This document shows positions 7,308 to 18,791 of a stretch of 64,000 nucleotides of DNA, piece by piece. How positions within the stretch are numbered: position 1 is the first letter of the stretch; the number at the start of each line of letters is the position of its first letter. Both the position numbers and the translations under genes were made by a program. The notes under the pieces were generated by a model. That model searched no databases and was not told the DNA's origin. It saw only the letters and a program-made list of their open reading frames with translations. This stretch comes from Candidatus Saccharibacteria bacterium UBA6175 (GTDB taxonomy: Bacteria > Patescibacteriota > Saccharimonadia > Saccharimonadales > Saccharimonadaceae): the NCBI GenBank assembly GCA_002422915.1, contig DITV01000001.1:1-64000 (forward strand). Direction: 5' to 3'.

Positions 7308-7393
7308 CGCGGATGGTGGAATTGGTAGACACGAGAGACTTAAAATCTCTTGGCTTCACGGCCGTGCGGGTTCAAGTCCCGCTCTGCGCACCA
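7308..7393 (+). tRNA. tRNA-Leu (TAA)
   Basis: Acceptor GCGCGGA pairs with TCTGCGC. Anticodon stem AGAGA/TCTCT with loop CTTAAAA gives anticodon TAA. A variable arm of class II size (CTTCACGGCCGTG region), T-loop TTCAAGT, discriminator A and encoded CCA are all present. Confidence 0.95.
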
Positions 7394-7403
7394 CAATGTA
7401 TTG

Positions 7404-7426
7404 ACTCGGCAAATCGCCGAGTTTTT
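7404..7426 (+). terminator. Terminator of tRNA-Leu
   Basis: ACTCGGC/GCCGAGT stem with an AAATC loop and five T. The T-run runs straight into the next promoter, TTTGC-TATAAT (-10 at 7429-7434), of lemA. Confidence 0.8.
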
Positions 7427-7466
7427 GCTATAATAATAGTACAACTTAAGAGGAAACAATCGCATC

Positions 7467-8030
7467 ATGACAGTTCTATGGATCATACTCGCAATCGTCG
7501 TCGTTATCGGTATCTTTATCTGGGTGACCTACAACAGTCTTGTCGCCTTGCGTCTTCGCGTTGATGAAGCCTGGAGCGACATCACCGTCCAGCTTAAGCG
7601 TCGTCTTGACCTGATTCCAAACTTGGTCGAGGCAGTGAAGGGCTACGCCAAGCACGAAAAAGGCGTCTTTGAAAGCGTCACCGAAGCTCGCTCACAAGTC
7701 ATGAACGCTCAGGGCGTTGAAGAAACTGCCAAGGCAGAGAACATGTTTGAAAGCACCTTGAAGAGCCTCTTCGCCGTTGCCGAAGCCTACCCTGACCTCA
7801 AGGCCAGCGACAACTTCATCGAACTTCAAAAAGAGCTTGTTGACACTGAAGACAAGATTCAAGCTGCACGCCGCTTCTACAACAATGGTGTGATGACGCT
7901 TAACACAAAGATTCAAACGTTCCCAAACAACGTGGTTGCGGCAATGTTTAAGTTCACTAACCGTGTGTTCTTTGAACTCGACGACGCCGAGCAAAAGGTT
8001 GCTGAAAAGCCCGTCGACGTAAAATTCTAG
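7467..8030 (+). CDS. lemA: LemA-family protein, 187 aa
   Basis: One N-terminal membrane helix (about residues 3-22) followed by long amphipathic helices with the family hallmarks YNSLVALRLRVDEAWSDI and VQLKRRLDLIPNLVEAVKGYA. Length is the usual 180-200 aa. Function is poorly known. In many bacteria lemA lies beside htpX, as here (18 bases apart), suggesting a role in membrane-protein quality control. Promoter TGC-TATAAT (7426-7434); leader with AAGAGGAAA Shine-Dalgarno. Confidence 0.9.
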   Translation: MTVLWIILAIVVVIGIFIWVTYNSLVALRLRVDEAWSDITVQLKRRLDLIPNLVEAVKGYAKHEKGVFESVTEARSQVMNAQGVEETAKAENMFESTLKSLFAVAEAYPDLKASDNFIELQKELVDTEDKIQAARRFYNNGVMTLNTKIQTFPNNVVAAMFKFTNRVFFELDDAEQKVAEKPVDVKF

Positions 8031-8048
8031 GAAAGGACACGCCGACCC

Positions 8049-8907
8049 ATGTATAAAGCGATTGCGGCAAATAAACGCAACACCCTTCTGATTATGGCCA
8101 CATTCATTGGCTTGGTGACTGCAATTGGCTATGCGGTCAGTTTGCTCTATGGCAATACCTCGATCACGTTCTGGGTACTCGGTGGTGTCATCATCTACGC
8201 ATTGTTCCAGTATTTCTTTGCGGCGAAGCTGGCCACGTCGATCACCGGTGCTAAAGAGATTGAAAAGCGAGATAACCCACGATTGTATCGTATCGTTGAG
8301 AACCTCTCTATCACCCTTGGCCTTCCAATGCCCAAAGTGTATGTGATTGAAGACGCCGCGCCGAACGCCTTTGCCACCGGCCGCGATCCCCAACATGCGA
8401 TCGTCGCCGCAACCACAGGCCTGATGGACATCATGGATGATAATGAACTTGAAGCCGTGATGGCGCATGAGATGGGGCACGTGCAGAACTATGACATTCG
8501 CGTCAGTATGATTGCCTTTGGCTTGGTCAGTGCCATCGCGGTTCTTTCAGACCTCATTATGCACCTGTTCATCTTTGGTGATCGTCGTGAGAGCAATGTC
8601 CACCCAGTAGTAATCATAATTGGTATTCTAGTGATTATCTTGGCACCAATCATTGCAACGATGATTCAACTCGCAATTAGTCGTCAGCGTGAATTCTTAG
8701 CTGACGCAAGTGGGGCGTTAACCACGCGTGACCCTGAATCGTTGGCTGACGCACTGGAAAAGTTACAAAAGTATGGCCAGCCGATGAAGAACCAAAATAG
8801 TGCCACTGCACACTTGTTCTTCAGCAATCCACTCAAGGGCGGGGGAATTACAAAGCTCTTTAGTACGCACCCTCCACTCGAAGAACGTGTCGAAAGGCTC
8901 CGCCGAA

Positions 8908-8924
<17 letters not shown>
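8049..8924 (+). CDS. htpX: HtpX-type M48 zinc metalloprotease, 291 aa
   Basis: Membrane protease that degrades damaged membrane proteins. Two N-terminal helices are followed by the catalytic motif AHEMGH (about residues 140-145; the His pair binds zinc, the Glu is catalytic). Two further helices and the third ligand region REFLADASGALTTRDPESL come next. Length is typical (280-300). Co-transcribed with lemA; its last 17 bases overlap the next gene. Confidence 0.92.
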
Positions 8925-11964
<3,040 letters not shown>

Positions 11965-11965
<1 letters not shown>

Positions 11966-12324
11966 TGGATAAAATAAAGCGCCATTCTAAAAAAGTTGCT
12001 ATCGGTATTATAGGTGCAATTGTATTGCTCATCGGGATTGTCCTTATTCCGTATCCCGGCCCTGGCTGGCTGATTGTGTTTGCGGGGTTGGCCATTTTGG
12101 CAACCGAGTTTGAATTTGCCCAAGGTGCTCTCGACAAGGCCCGCGGTATATACGATGCTTGGACCGATTGGGTGAAGACTCAGCCTTACTGGGTGCAACT
12201 ACTCACTCTGATGTTCACTGGTCTGGCTGTCGTGATGACCGTCTGGCTGGTAAATGGATTTGGATTGATTAACATTTTCTTAAATCTTGGCCAGGACTGG
12301 CTCGTTTCTCCGTTCTTTCGCTAA
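11965..12324 (+). CDS. PGPGW-family membrane protein, 119 aa
   Basis: Two central membrane segments around the family signature YPGPGWLIVFAGLAILATEF, an amphipathic helix, then a third hydrophobic segment near the C-terminus. This matches the small transmembrane family named after PGPGW, of unknown function. ATG overlaps the ligA stop by one base (TAATG), so it is translated with ligA. Confidence 0.85.
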
Positions 12325-12325
12325 C

Positions 12326-12356
12326 TAAAAAACTCCCCGGTAAAGGGGAGTTTTTC
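12326..12356. terminator. Bidirectional terminator
   Basis: AAAAACTCCCC/GGGGAGTTTTT with a GGTAAA-type loop. It ends the ligA unit on plus and the RRM gene on minus. Confidence 0.85.
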
Positions 12357-12371
12357 GTTGGTGAACTGGAA

Positions 12372-12710
12372 TTACCAGCTACGTTGGCGGAATGAACCGC
12401 CGCCGTTACCACCACCGTTACCACCGCGGTCGTTTCCGCCGAAGTCACGACGAGGTCGGTCTTCTTTAGGACGTGCGAGGTTAACGTTGATTGGTCGGCC
12501 GTCAAGTTCTTTTCCGTTCAACTCATCAACTGCTTTTTGGTTGTTGGCTTCGTCGGTAAATTCGACGAATCCGAAACCTTTTGAGCGGCCTGAGTCGCGG
12601 TCCATGACAACTCGAGCAGAGGCGACTTCGCCGATTTGCTCAAAGAATGCCTTGAGGCTGTCGTCAGTCGTTGCGTATGCAAGACTTCCGATGAATAGGT
12701 TTTGTGACAT
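12372..12710 (-). CDS. RRM-type RNA-binding protein with glycine-rich tail, 112 aa
   Basis: A single RNA recognition motif: RNP2 LFIGSLAY at residues 5-12 and RNP1 KGFGFVEF near residue 44, with the aromatic residues that stack on RNA. The last 25 residues are Gly/Asn/Arg-rich. Same layout as cyanobacterial Rbp and other bacterial RRM proteins, which often act in cold or RNA-chaperone roles. Shine-Dalgarno AAGGA supports the start. A long upstream region (to 13030) holds a large inverted repeat that could be part of its leader. Confidence 0.92.
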   Translation of the reverse strand: MSQNLFIGSLAYATTDDSLKAFFEQIGEVASARVVMDRDSGRSKGFGFVEFTDEANNQKAVDELNGKELDGRPINVNLARPKEDRPRRDFGGNDRGGNGGGNGGGSFRQRSW

Positions 12711-13080
12711 TATGTCCTTAACTCTCTTCTTTGTTACTAATATTGCGTCAGATCGACCTGGCTTAGTATTTCAGCAAAGGAGAGAGCATACCTACGAGAG
12801 ATACACGCTCAAGCTTGATGCTTTTGTACGCGCGTTTGTTCTGAACATCTTCAGTTAAGCACATAAGGCAATAAAATACTAGTGTTTGCGAGCCTAAAAC
12901 ACTTGTGCTTAACTACTATTTAAGACATAATCAAACTAAGCTGATGCGCATTGGGGCTTTCCACCTCAGTGCTTACAAAAACAAACAGCAATGAACCGCG
13001 GCCCCGGGTGGGCGCGCAGCAGCTCACCACATGCTCGCTCTAGTAACAGGGGCGAGCATTTGCTATACTCGTTCGAGTAC
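12711..13080. other. 370-base gene-free region
   Basis: No protein gene. It holds the leader and promoter region of the RRM gene, an inverted repeat at 12854-12913, a hairpin ATGCTCGC/GCGAGCAT (13031-13038 and 13052-13059), and the extended -10 promoter TGC-TATACT (13061-13069) of tRNA-Ala. I searched for 4.5S RNA, tmRNA and RNase P hallmarks and saw none. Confidence 0.5.
12854..12913. repeat. Nested inverted repeat
   Basis: Outer arms GTTAAGCACA (12854-12863) and TGTGCTTAAC (12904-12913) are a perfect 10-bp match; inner arms AGTGTTT (12881-12887) and AAACACT (12897-12903) add a second stem. Confidence 0.6.
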
Positions 13081-13157
13081 GGGGCATTGGCGCAGTTGGC
13101 TAGCGCGCTTCCATGGCATGGAAGAGGTCATCGGTTCGAATCCGATATGCTCCACCA
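13081..13157 (+). tRNA. tRNA-Ala (GGC)
   Basis: Acceptor GGGGCAT/ATGCTCC, anticodon stem CTTCC/GGAAG with loop ATGGCAT (anticodon GGC), T-loop TTCGAAT, discriminator A and encoded CCA. Promoter TGC-TATACT ends 11 bases upstream. Confidence 0.95.
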
Positions 13158-13187
13158 CAGTTTTTATCTCTGTTATACTGAAAATAT

Positions 13188-15659
13188 ATGAACCGCTACA
13201 ATCCATCTGAAATCGAGCCAAAGTGGCAGGCCGCTTGGGAAGCGCAAAGCGCGAACAAGGCAACCAAAGACGACACACGTCTCAAAACGTACGTCTCGGG
13301 AATGTTCCCGTATCCGTCTGGTGCTGGCATGCACACCGGACACGCCTTTAGCTACTCGATTGTGGATGCCTTGGCACGGTTCTATCGCCAGCAAGGTCAT
13401 GTAGTGCTCAACCCAATGGGCTGGGATACGTTTGGGCTTCCTGCTGAAAATTACGCCATCAAGACTGGGACTGCTCCGGCCGTCGTGACGCTGCAAAACA
13501 TCGAGAACTTCAAAAAACAGTTCAAGCGGATGGGTGTGAGTATCGACTGGGACCGCGAGCTGAACACAAGCGATCCTGAGTACTACCGCTGGACACAATG
13601 GGTGTTTACGAAGTTATTTGAACGCGGCCTGGCGTATCAAAAAGAGTCACTGCAGTGGTGGTGCCCGGTCGATAAGACCGTCCTTGCCAACGAACAGGTT
13701 GAAGGCGGCCATTGTTGGCGCTGCGGCAGCCTTGTTGAAAAGAAATCAATGAAGCAATGGTTCTTTAAGATCACTGAATACGCCGACTCGCTTTTGGAAG
13801 AAATTGAACCACTGGATTGGCCACAAAAGATTAAAACGGCCCAAACAAATTGGATCGGCAAGTCGGTAGGAGCCGAAATTGAATTCGCACTTTCAGAAAC
13901 GGCTTCGCGCCCTGAGGGGGCTGCAGATGTTTCTTCAAGCCCGAACTCAATTTCTGTCTTTTCAACAAGGCCCGACACTTTGTTTGGCGCCACCTTTTTG
14001 GTACTAGCACCTGAACATCCACTTGTGAAAACTCTTGGGCAAGGAGATTTTAAAGAGTCGCTTCAGCAATACGTCAAAGATGCAGTAAAGAAGTCTGAAA
14101 TCGACCGTATGAACGACACCAAAGAAAAGACCGGTGTGTTTACCGGGAGTTACGCGATCAACCCAGCCACCGGCGAGAAGGTGCCAATCTGGGTAGCTGA
14201 TTATGTGCTTGGTGGGTATGGAACGGGTGCGATTATGGCCGTACCGGCTCATGACGAGCGTGACAACGCGTTTGCCGAGAAGTTTCACCTGCCAATTGTT
14301 GAAGTGGTTGAATCCGACAAGAACGATGGCGAATCCATCTATCACGGCGAAGGTCCACTGAAGAACTCCGGTCAATTCGATGGCATGCCAAGCTCTGATG
14401 CTCGCGAACAAATCGTCGCGTGGCTCGAGCAGCAAGGTGCTGGCCGCGCCAAAACGACCTACAAGATGCGTGACTGGCTGATTAGTCGCCAGCGCTACTG
14501 GGGTGCACCGATTCCAATTATTCACTGTGAAACCCATGGTGCAGTTGCCGTTCCTGAAAACCAGCTGCCTGTTGTACTGCCTGACATTGAAGACTTTGCA
14601 CCGAAAGGCGACGGTAAATCTGCCCTTGCTCGCGCCGATGAGTGGGTGAACACGACTTGTCCTGAATGTGGTGGCCCGGCGCTTCGTGAAACTGACACGA
14701 TGGACGGCTATGCCTGTAGTAGTTGGTATCTGCTTCGCTATGCCGACCCGCACAATGCTGAACGAGCTTGGGATCCCGAAACGATTAATTACTGGAACCC
14801 TGTCGACTTTTACATCGGTGGTGACCACGCCGTTGCCCACTTGTTGTACGTTCGGTTCTGGACGCACGTTTTCAACGACATGGGATTAGTGAACTTCAAG
14901 GAGCCAGTGAAGAAACTGATCTACCACGGCTACATTAACGCCGAAGACGGCACCAAGATGAGCAAGAGTAAGGGGAACGTCGTCGACCCACTTGAAGTCA
15001 TTGAGCAGGGGTATGGCGCCGATGCGCTGCGCACCTACGTACTGTTCATGGGACCGATTGAACTCGACGCGGCCTGGAGCTCCAAGGGCATCGCCGGTAT
15101 CTACCGATTCCTTAACCGTATCTGGACACTGAGCCAGCAATATCTTGAAACCGAAGATAAGAATTTCAACGACAATGATTACGCGATCACCGTCGCTCGT
15201 CATAAGGTAGTTAGAAAAGTGACCGATGATATGCGACGTCAGAGCTTCAACACCGCGATTGCCGCTATGATGGAATATGTCAACGAACTCTATAAGTTCA
15301 AAATTGATGGCTACTCGGGCACCGTCTGGCACGATGCGCTTTCAACGTTAGCGCAACTGATTGCTCCGTTTGCACCGCACATGGCGGATGAGCTTTGGTC
15401 ACAATTTGGTCATGACGGCCTGGTACAAGATACCCAATGGCCAGAATGGGATGAGGCTCTGACGACCGACGATATCATTACTATCGCGATTCAAGTACAA
15501 GGCAAACTCCGCGGCGAGATTAGTGTCGCCAAAGACACTGACGCCGAAGAAGTGAAGCGCCTGGCGCTGGCTCACGAGAATGTTGCCCGATTTGTAGGCG
15601 AAAAAGAACCAGCCAAGATCATTTATGTTCCTGGCCGGTTAGTGAATATCGTTTTGTAG
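13188..15659 (+). CDS. leuS: Leucyl-tRNA synthetase, 823 aa
   Basis: Charges tRNA-Leu. Class Ia signatures: HIGH variant MHTGHAFS (about residue 45), a zinc-ribbon-like WWCP...HCWRCG, the CP1 editing domain with STRPDTLFGATF, and GTKMSKSKGNVVDP (about 595). The anticodon-binding and C-terminal domains are complete; length is normal. A -10 box TATACT at 13174-13179 ends eight bases before ATG with no Shine-Dalgarno, so the mRNA is probably leaderless. Confidence 0.97.
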   Translation: MNRYNPSEIEPKWQAAWEAQSANKATKDDTRLKTYVSGMFPYPSGAGMHTGHAFSYSIVDALARFYRQQGHVVLNPMGWDTFGLPAENYAIKTGTAPAVVTLQNIENFKKQFKRMGVSIDWDRELNTSDPEYYRWTQWVFTKLFERGLAYQKESLQWWCPVDKTVLANEQVEGGHCWRCGSLVEKKSMKQWFFKITEYADSLLEEIEPLDWPQKIKTAQTNWIGKSVGAEIEFALSETASRPEGAADVSSSPNSISVFSTRPDTLFGATFLVLAPEHPLVKTLGQGDFKESLQQYVKDAVKKSEIDRMNDTKEKTGVFTGSYAINPATGEKVPIWVADYVLGGYGTGAIMAVPAHDERDNAFAEKFHLPIVEVVESDKNDGESIYHGEGPLKNSGQFDGMPSSDAREQIVAWLEQQGAGRAKTTYKMRDWLISRQRYWGAPIPIIHCETHGAVAVPENQLPVVLPDIEDFAPKGDGKSALARADEWVNTTCPECGGPALRETDTMDGYACSSWYLLRYADPHNAERAWDPETINYWNPVDFYIGGDHAVAHLLYVRFWTHVFNDMGLVNFKEPVKKLIYHGYINAEDGTKMSKSKGNVVDPLEVIEQGYGADALRTYVLFMGPIELDAAWSSKGIAGIYRFLNRIWTLSQQYLETEDKNFNDNDYAITVARHKVVRKVTDDMRRQSFNTAIAAMMEYVNELYKFKIDGYSGTVWHDALSTLAQLIAPFAPHMADELWSQFGHDGLVQDTQWPEWDEALTTDDIITIAIQVQGKLRGEISVAKDTDAEEVKRLALAHENVARFVGEKEPAKIIYVPGRLVNIVL

Positions 15660-15661
15660 AG

Positions 15662-16189
15662 CTAGTTGGTTATCGGAGACGGGATTGTGCCATCGCTGCT
15701 AATAAATCCACCTGGAGCTGGCGTGACAATATATTCATTTCCATTATCTTGATCACCGTCAAGATCAACTTCGATAACGTGAATAGTATCGCCCGGCTGA
15801 GGCACGAATTCTGCGTTTACGATTTTTGCTGAGTCAAGCAGGTCATCGTACCATCGATCGATGTTTTCTTCGTAAACTGTATCGCCAAGTGAGTTCCGGA
15901 GTATTGATTCAGCCGACGCGATAAGTGTGGGATTCGTTTCGGCAAGGAAACTGCCCACAACTACTGACTGATCGTATGTTTCGTTAATCGCTTCTCTGAT
16001 TGTATCGAGTCTTTGCTGGATAGCTTCTTGACTTTGTTCGAACTCATCTTTAACTTGCTGTTCGCGGTTTGCATCATTGCTCGCATTGACACCTGCTTGC
16101 GCAACGAGACCGATGCCAATCACGCTCGCGGCAGCAATGCCAGCTTTTGTTAATGAAAATGTTTTTTTGTCTGTTGGTGTTTCGCTCAT
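15662..16189 (-). CDS. Membrane-anchored hypothetical protein, 175 aa
   Basis: A short cytoplasmic tip, one membrane segment (about residues 12-33), a Glu/Gln-rich coiled-coil stretch (about 35-80) and an acidic extracytoplasmic C-terminus with an aspartate-rich patch (VDLDGDQDNGNEY). No recognised family. It converges on leuS with two bases between stops. Confidence 0.65.
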   Translation of the reverse strand: MSETPTDKKTFSLTKAGIAAASVIGIGLVAQAGVNASNDANREQQVKDEFEQSQEAIQQRLDTIREAINETYDQSVVVGSFLAETNPTLIASAESILRNSLGDTVYEENIDRWYDDLLDSAKIVNAEFVPQPGDTIHVIEVDLDGDQDNGNEYIVTPAPGGFISSDGTIPSPITN

Positions 16190-16302
16190 GTTATTCCTAC
16201 CATACCATATTGGCTATATTTGGCATAGCTACTTGAGGATTTACAGAGGACAGGGTATAATAGTGGTAAGTTTTAATAATATACCCACAGGAGTTCATTA
16301 AC

Positions 16303-16455
16303 ATGGGACAACCAAAGAAGCAGAGTAGCCCTCGCAAGACCGGCCTTCGCCGCAGTCACCTGCGCCTGGTACTTGCTCGCCGCGTGAACGGAAGCTCACC
16401 CGTCAAGGTGAAGACCACTCGCAAAGAGACCGGCAAAGCACTCGCAAGCAAATAG
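16303..16455 (+). CDS. rpmF: Ribosomal protein bL32, 50 aa
   Basis: Component of the large ribosomal subunit. MGQPKKQSSPRKTGLRRSHL matches the bL32 N-terminus (PKxxxSxSRxxxRRxHxxL), followed by a basic tail. The zinc-binding Cys pairs of some bL32 forms are absent, as in the C-minus type. AGGAG lies 10 bases before ATG, and TATAAT at 16256-16261 gives a short leader. It precedes nusB, a translation and transcription context that fits. Confidence 0.85.
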   Translation: MGQPKKQSSPRKTGLRRSHLRLVLARRVNGSSPVKVKTTRKETGKALASK

Positions 16456-16516
16456 TTGAATTCGTTCAGCACTATTTCACATTTCACATTTACAATAACA
16501 AGAGAACAAACGCATT

Positions 16517-16987
16517 ATGGCATCTAATCGTCATCTCGGTCGCATCGTCGCCCTTCAAACACTCTACGAATACGAGTTTCGTGTCGAGTGTGGTGACACG
16601 TCGGTCGAAATCGACGAGATCCTCGGACGCAACATGAGTCGCTACGAGGCCGCCATTAAGGATACCGACTTTGTTCAGGCACTCGTCTCGGGTGTCTTAA
16701 AGGAACAGGCTGCGCTTGACGCTACCATTCAACCGATTGCCCCAGATTGGCCGATCGAGCAGATTGCTCGTATTGACCGTTCAATTCTACGTATCGGTGT
16801 CTATGAACTGTTGCATCAAGGCAAGATCGTTCCCCCTAAAGTCGTCATTAATGAGGCGGTAGAGCTCGCCAAAGCGTTTGGATCTGACAACTCAAGCAAG
16901 TTTGTGAACGGGGTACTCGGTACTGCCTATCGCACGCTTGTGGAAGGTACAGGAGCCGATTCAGATGGCGACACCACAGTTCGATAA
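16517..16987 (+). CDS. nusB: Transcription antitermination factor NusB, 156 aa
   Basis: All-helical RNA-binding protein that acts with NusE in rRNA antitermination. Family features: N-terminal ASNRHLGRIVALQTLYEYEF, central IARIDRSILRIGVYEL and C-terminal PPKVVINEAVELAKAFGSDNSSKFVNGVL. Length is normal. It overlaps the Nudix gene by 23 bases. Confidence 0.95.
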   Translation: MASNRHLGRIVALQTLYEYEFRVECGDTSVEIDEILGRNMSRYEAAIKDTDFVQALVSGVLKEQAALDATIQPIAPDWPIEQIARIDRSILRIGVYELLHQGKIVPPKVVINEAVELAKAFGSDNSSKFVNGVLGTAYRTLVEGTGADSDGDTTVR

Positions 16988-17462
16988 ATTCAAACAGTAC
17001 TTTAACCGCGGAAAGCGGCCTTCAATTCAGGAAATCGTGCGCGAACCCACCGCTGGGGGGATTGTGTTTCGTCGCAACAAAAAAGGCGAGATCGAATTCT
17101 TGCTGATTCAAGACCACAAGGATCGTTGGACGATTCCAAAAGGTCATATTGAAGAAGGCGAAACGGCGCAACAGGCCGCCAAGCGTGAGATTGGCGAAGA
17201 AGCTGGCCTGACAAGCACCGAAATGCACGGCTGGCTTGGCAAAATCCACTTCCGTTATCGTCGCGTTGATAAGTTGGTACTTATTTCGCAGCAGGTCTAC
17301 CTGATGAAGGTGAAAACCGACGGTGAAGAGATTCAAAAGGAAGACTGGATGAACGGCATTAAATGGTTTTCGTTCCACGACGCGCTTGATGCGATTGAAT
17401 ATGAAGACATTGGCAAGCTGATGATGCTGGCCATGAAACGAATTCGACAGGAGAATTTATAA
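16965..17462 (+). CDS. Nudix hydrolase, 165 aa
   Basis: Hydrolyses a nucleoside diphosphate linked to another group. The Nudix box starts at GHIEEGETAQQAAKREIGEE (about residues 64-83) and continues AGL; the REIGEE glutamates bind magnesium. The fold is compatible with diadenosine polyphosphate hydrolases (bis-tetraphosphatase type). ATG 16965 begins MATPQFDKFKQYF. The substrate cannot be told. It lies between nusB and rnc in one operon. Confidence 0.9.
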   Translation: MATPQFDKFKQYFNRGKRPSIQEIVREPTAGGIVFRRNKKGEIEFLLIQDHKDRWTIPKGHIEEGETAQQAAKREIGEEAGLTSTEMHGWLGKIHFRYRRVDKLVLISQQVYLMKVKTDGEEIQKEDWMNGIKWFSFHDALDAIEYEDIGKLMMLAMKRIRQENL

Positions 17463-18179
17463 ATGAGCGGAATGCAGGTGGGCCCGTACCAAACGTTTGC
17501 TAAAGAGACCCTTGGCTACGAATTTAGCAACATTGATCTGTTGGTTACGGCCTTTACACACCGCAGTTACGTCAATGAGCATCGAAAGAGCGTCAGCCAT
17601 CACAACGAACGACTCGAGTTCCTCGGTGATGCCGTACTTGAACTAGTGGTGACCGATTTTCTCTTCAACAACTATGATGAACAAGAGGGAATCCTCACCA
17701 GCTGGCGAGCATCACTGGTGCGAACCGAGAGTATTGGTGATGCTGGCCAGAAACTGGGCTATGAACCGCTGATTCGAATGAGTCGTGGTGAAAAACAGGG
17801 AAGCGATCGAGCACGGATGCAAATTCTTGCCAACGCCTTCGAGGCATTGATCGGTGCCATCTATCTTGAGCGCGGCTATGTTGATGCGGCAACCTTTATT
17901 CATCAGCACATTACCAGTAAGCTGGATGCCATTTTGGCCGAAGGAAGCTGGCGTGATCCGAAATCGCACCTGCAAGAGGTGATGCAACGCACAGATGGAG
18001 TCACCCCTCGCTATGTGGTGCTTGAGGAGGTGGGGCCTGATCATGACAAAATCTTTACGCTCGGAGTGTACAGCGGAAGCCGCTTGGTGAGTCAAGGGAG
18101 CGGCCCCAGCAAGCAGATCGCCCAACAAGATGCTGCTAAGGCAGCGTTAGCCCAGTACGAAAGCGGCCACGGTCATTGA
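17463..18179 (+). CDS. rnc: Ribonuclease III, 238 aa
   Basis: Cuts double-stranded RNA, including rRNA precursors. Catalytic signature NERLEFLGDAVLEL at about residues 43-56 (Glu and Asp bind magnesium), a second acidic site near AFEALIGAIYLERG, and a C-terminal double-stranded-RNA-binding domain (about 165-235, ending with the KQIAQQDAAKAAL helix). Starts immediately after the Nudix gene. Confidence 0.96.
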   Translation: MSGMQVGPYQTFAKETLGYEFSNIDLLVTAFTHRSYVNEHRKSVSHHNERLEFLGDAVLELVVTDFLFNNYDEQEGILTSWRASLVRTESIGDAGQKLGYEPLIRMSRGEKQGSDRARMQILANAFEALIGAIYLERGYVDAATFIHQHITSKLDAILAEGSWRDPKSHLQEVMQRTDGVTPRYVVLEEVGPDHDKIFTLGVYSGSRLVSQGSGPSKQIAQQDAAKAALAQYESGHGH

Positions 18180-18253
18180 CTTACAGATGAGAACAGTGTA
18201 AAATACGCTAAGATTACAAAAAAAGAGTAAGAGTTAAAGGAAGTTTCATTTTT

Positions 18254-18679
18254 ATGCTCGCAATTCGTTTGCAACGTCTGGGCCGCAAGGGATACGCTAC
18301 GTATCGTCTTGCCGTACAGGAATCACAGCGTCACCCATCAAGCGGCCGTGTTGTCGCTTACGTGGGAAGCTATAACCCACACACTAAAGCAGCCAACGTT
18401 CAAGTTGAGCTTGCCCAAAAATATCTTGATAACGGCGCACAGCCAACTCCTCGAGTAGTCAAACTCTTGAAGGATGCCGGTGTCGACTTACCAAAGTGGG
18501 TTGTTGAACCAAACACCGATAAGCAAAAGAACATCCGCCACAGTGATAAGCTGCGCCGCAACCAGCCGAAGGAAGAGACTCCTGTGGTTGTTGCTGATAC
18601 GTCTTCTGACGAAGAAGTAGCTCCAGTGGAAGCTGTTGCTGAACCAGCCACCGATGCTGGTGCTGACGGCGGCGAATAA
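18254..18679 (+). CDS. rpsP: Ribosomal protein bS16 with acidic tail, 141 aa
   Basis: Residues 1-85 are bS16 (MLAIRLQRLGRKGYATYRLAV, SSGRVVAYVGSYNP). The remaining about 55 residues are an acidic Ala/Glu/Val-rich extension not found in minimal bS16 (about 80-90 aa). GTTAAAGGAAG supplies a Shine-Dalgarno. The gene is followed by a strong terminator. Confidence 0.95.
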   Translation: MLAIRLQRLGRKGYATYRLAVQESQRHPSSGRVVAYVGSYNPHTKAANVQVELAQKYLDNGAQPTPRVVKLLKDAGVDLPKWVVEPNTDKQKNIRHSDKLRRNQPKEETPVVVADTSSDEEVAPVEAVAEPATDAGADGGE

Positions 18680-18692
18680 GCCCTTCTCTTTT

Positions 18693-18722
18693 AAAAACGC
18701 TCGGCTTATGCCGGGCGTTTTT
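18693..18722 (+). terminator. Terminator after rpsP
   Basis: AAAAACGCTCGGC/GCCGGGCGTTTTT with a TTAT loop. A TGC-TACAAT extended -10 for the next gene follows within 20 bases. Confidence 0.85.
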
Positions 18723-18791
18723 CGTTGTGCGCGTATGCTACAATAAAAACGTAAACACTATGCGATAGTCCGAAAGACATGGAGGGTACTA

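Noticed and set aside
7692..8480. 262-aa minus-strand frame over lemA and htpX
   Set aside because: Shadow of two well-recognised genes; composition rich in Cys, His and Gly typical of antisense frames.
12358..12858. Plus-strand 166-aa frame opposite the RRM gene
   Set aside because: Pro/Ser/Arg-rich antisense of the glycine-rich tail; the RRM motifs on the other strand are clear.
12930..13060. 4.5S RNA, tmRNA or RNase P RNA in the GC-rich spacer
   Set aside because: None of their conserved core sequences is visible; only an isolated hairpin and the tRNA-Ala promoter.
14004..14867. 287-aa minus-strand frame inside leuS
   Set aside because: Fully inside a conserved synthetase gene, with no start signals.
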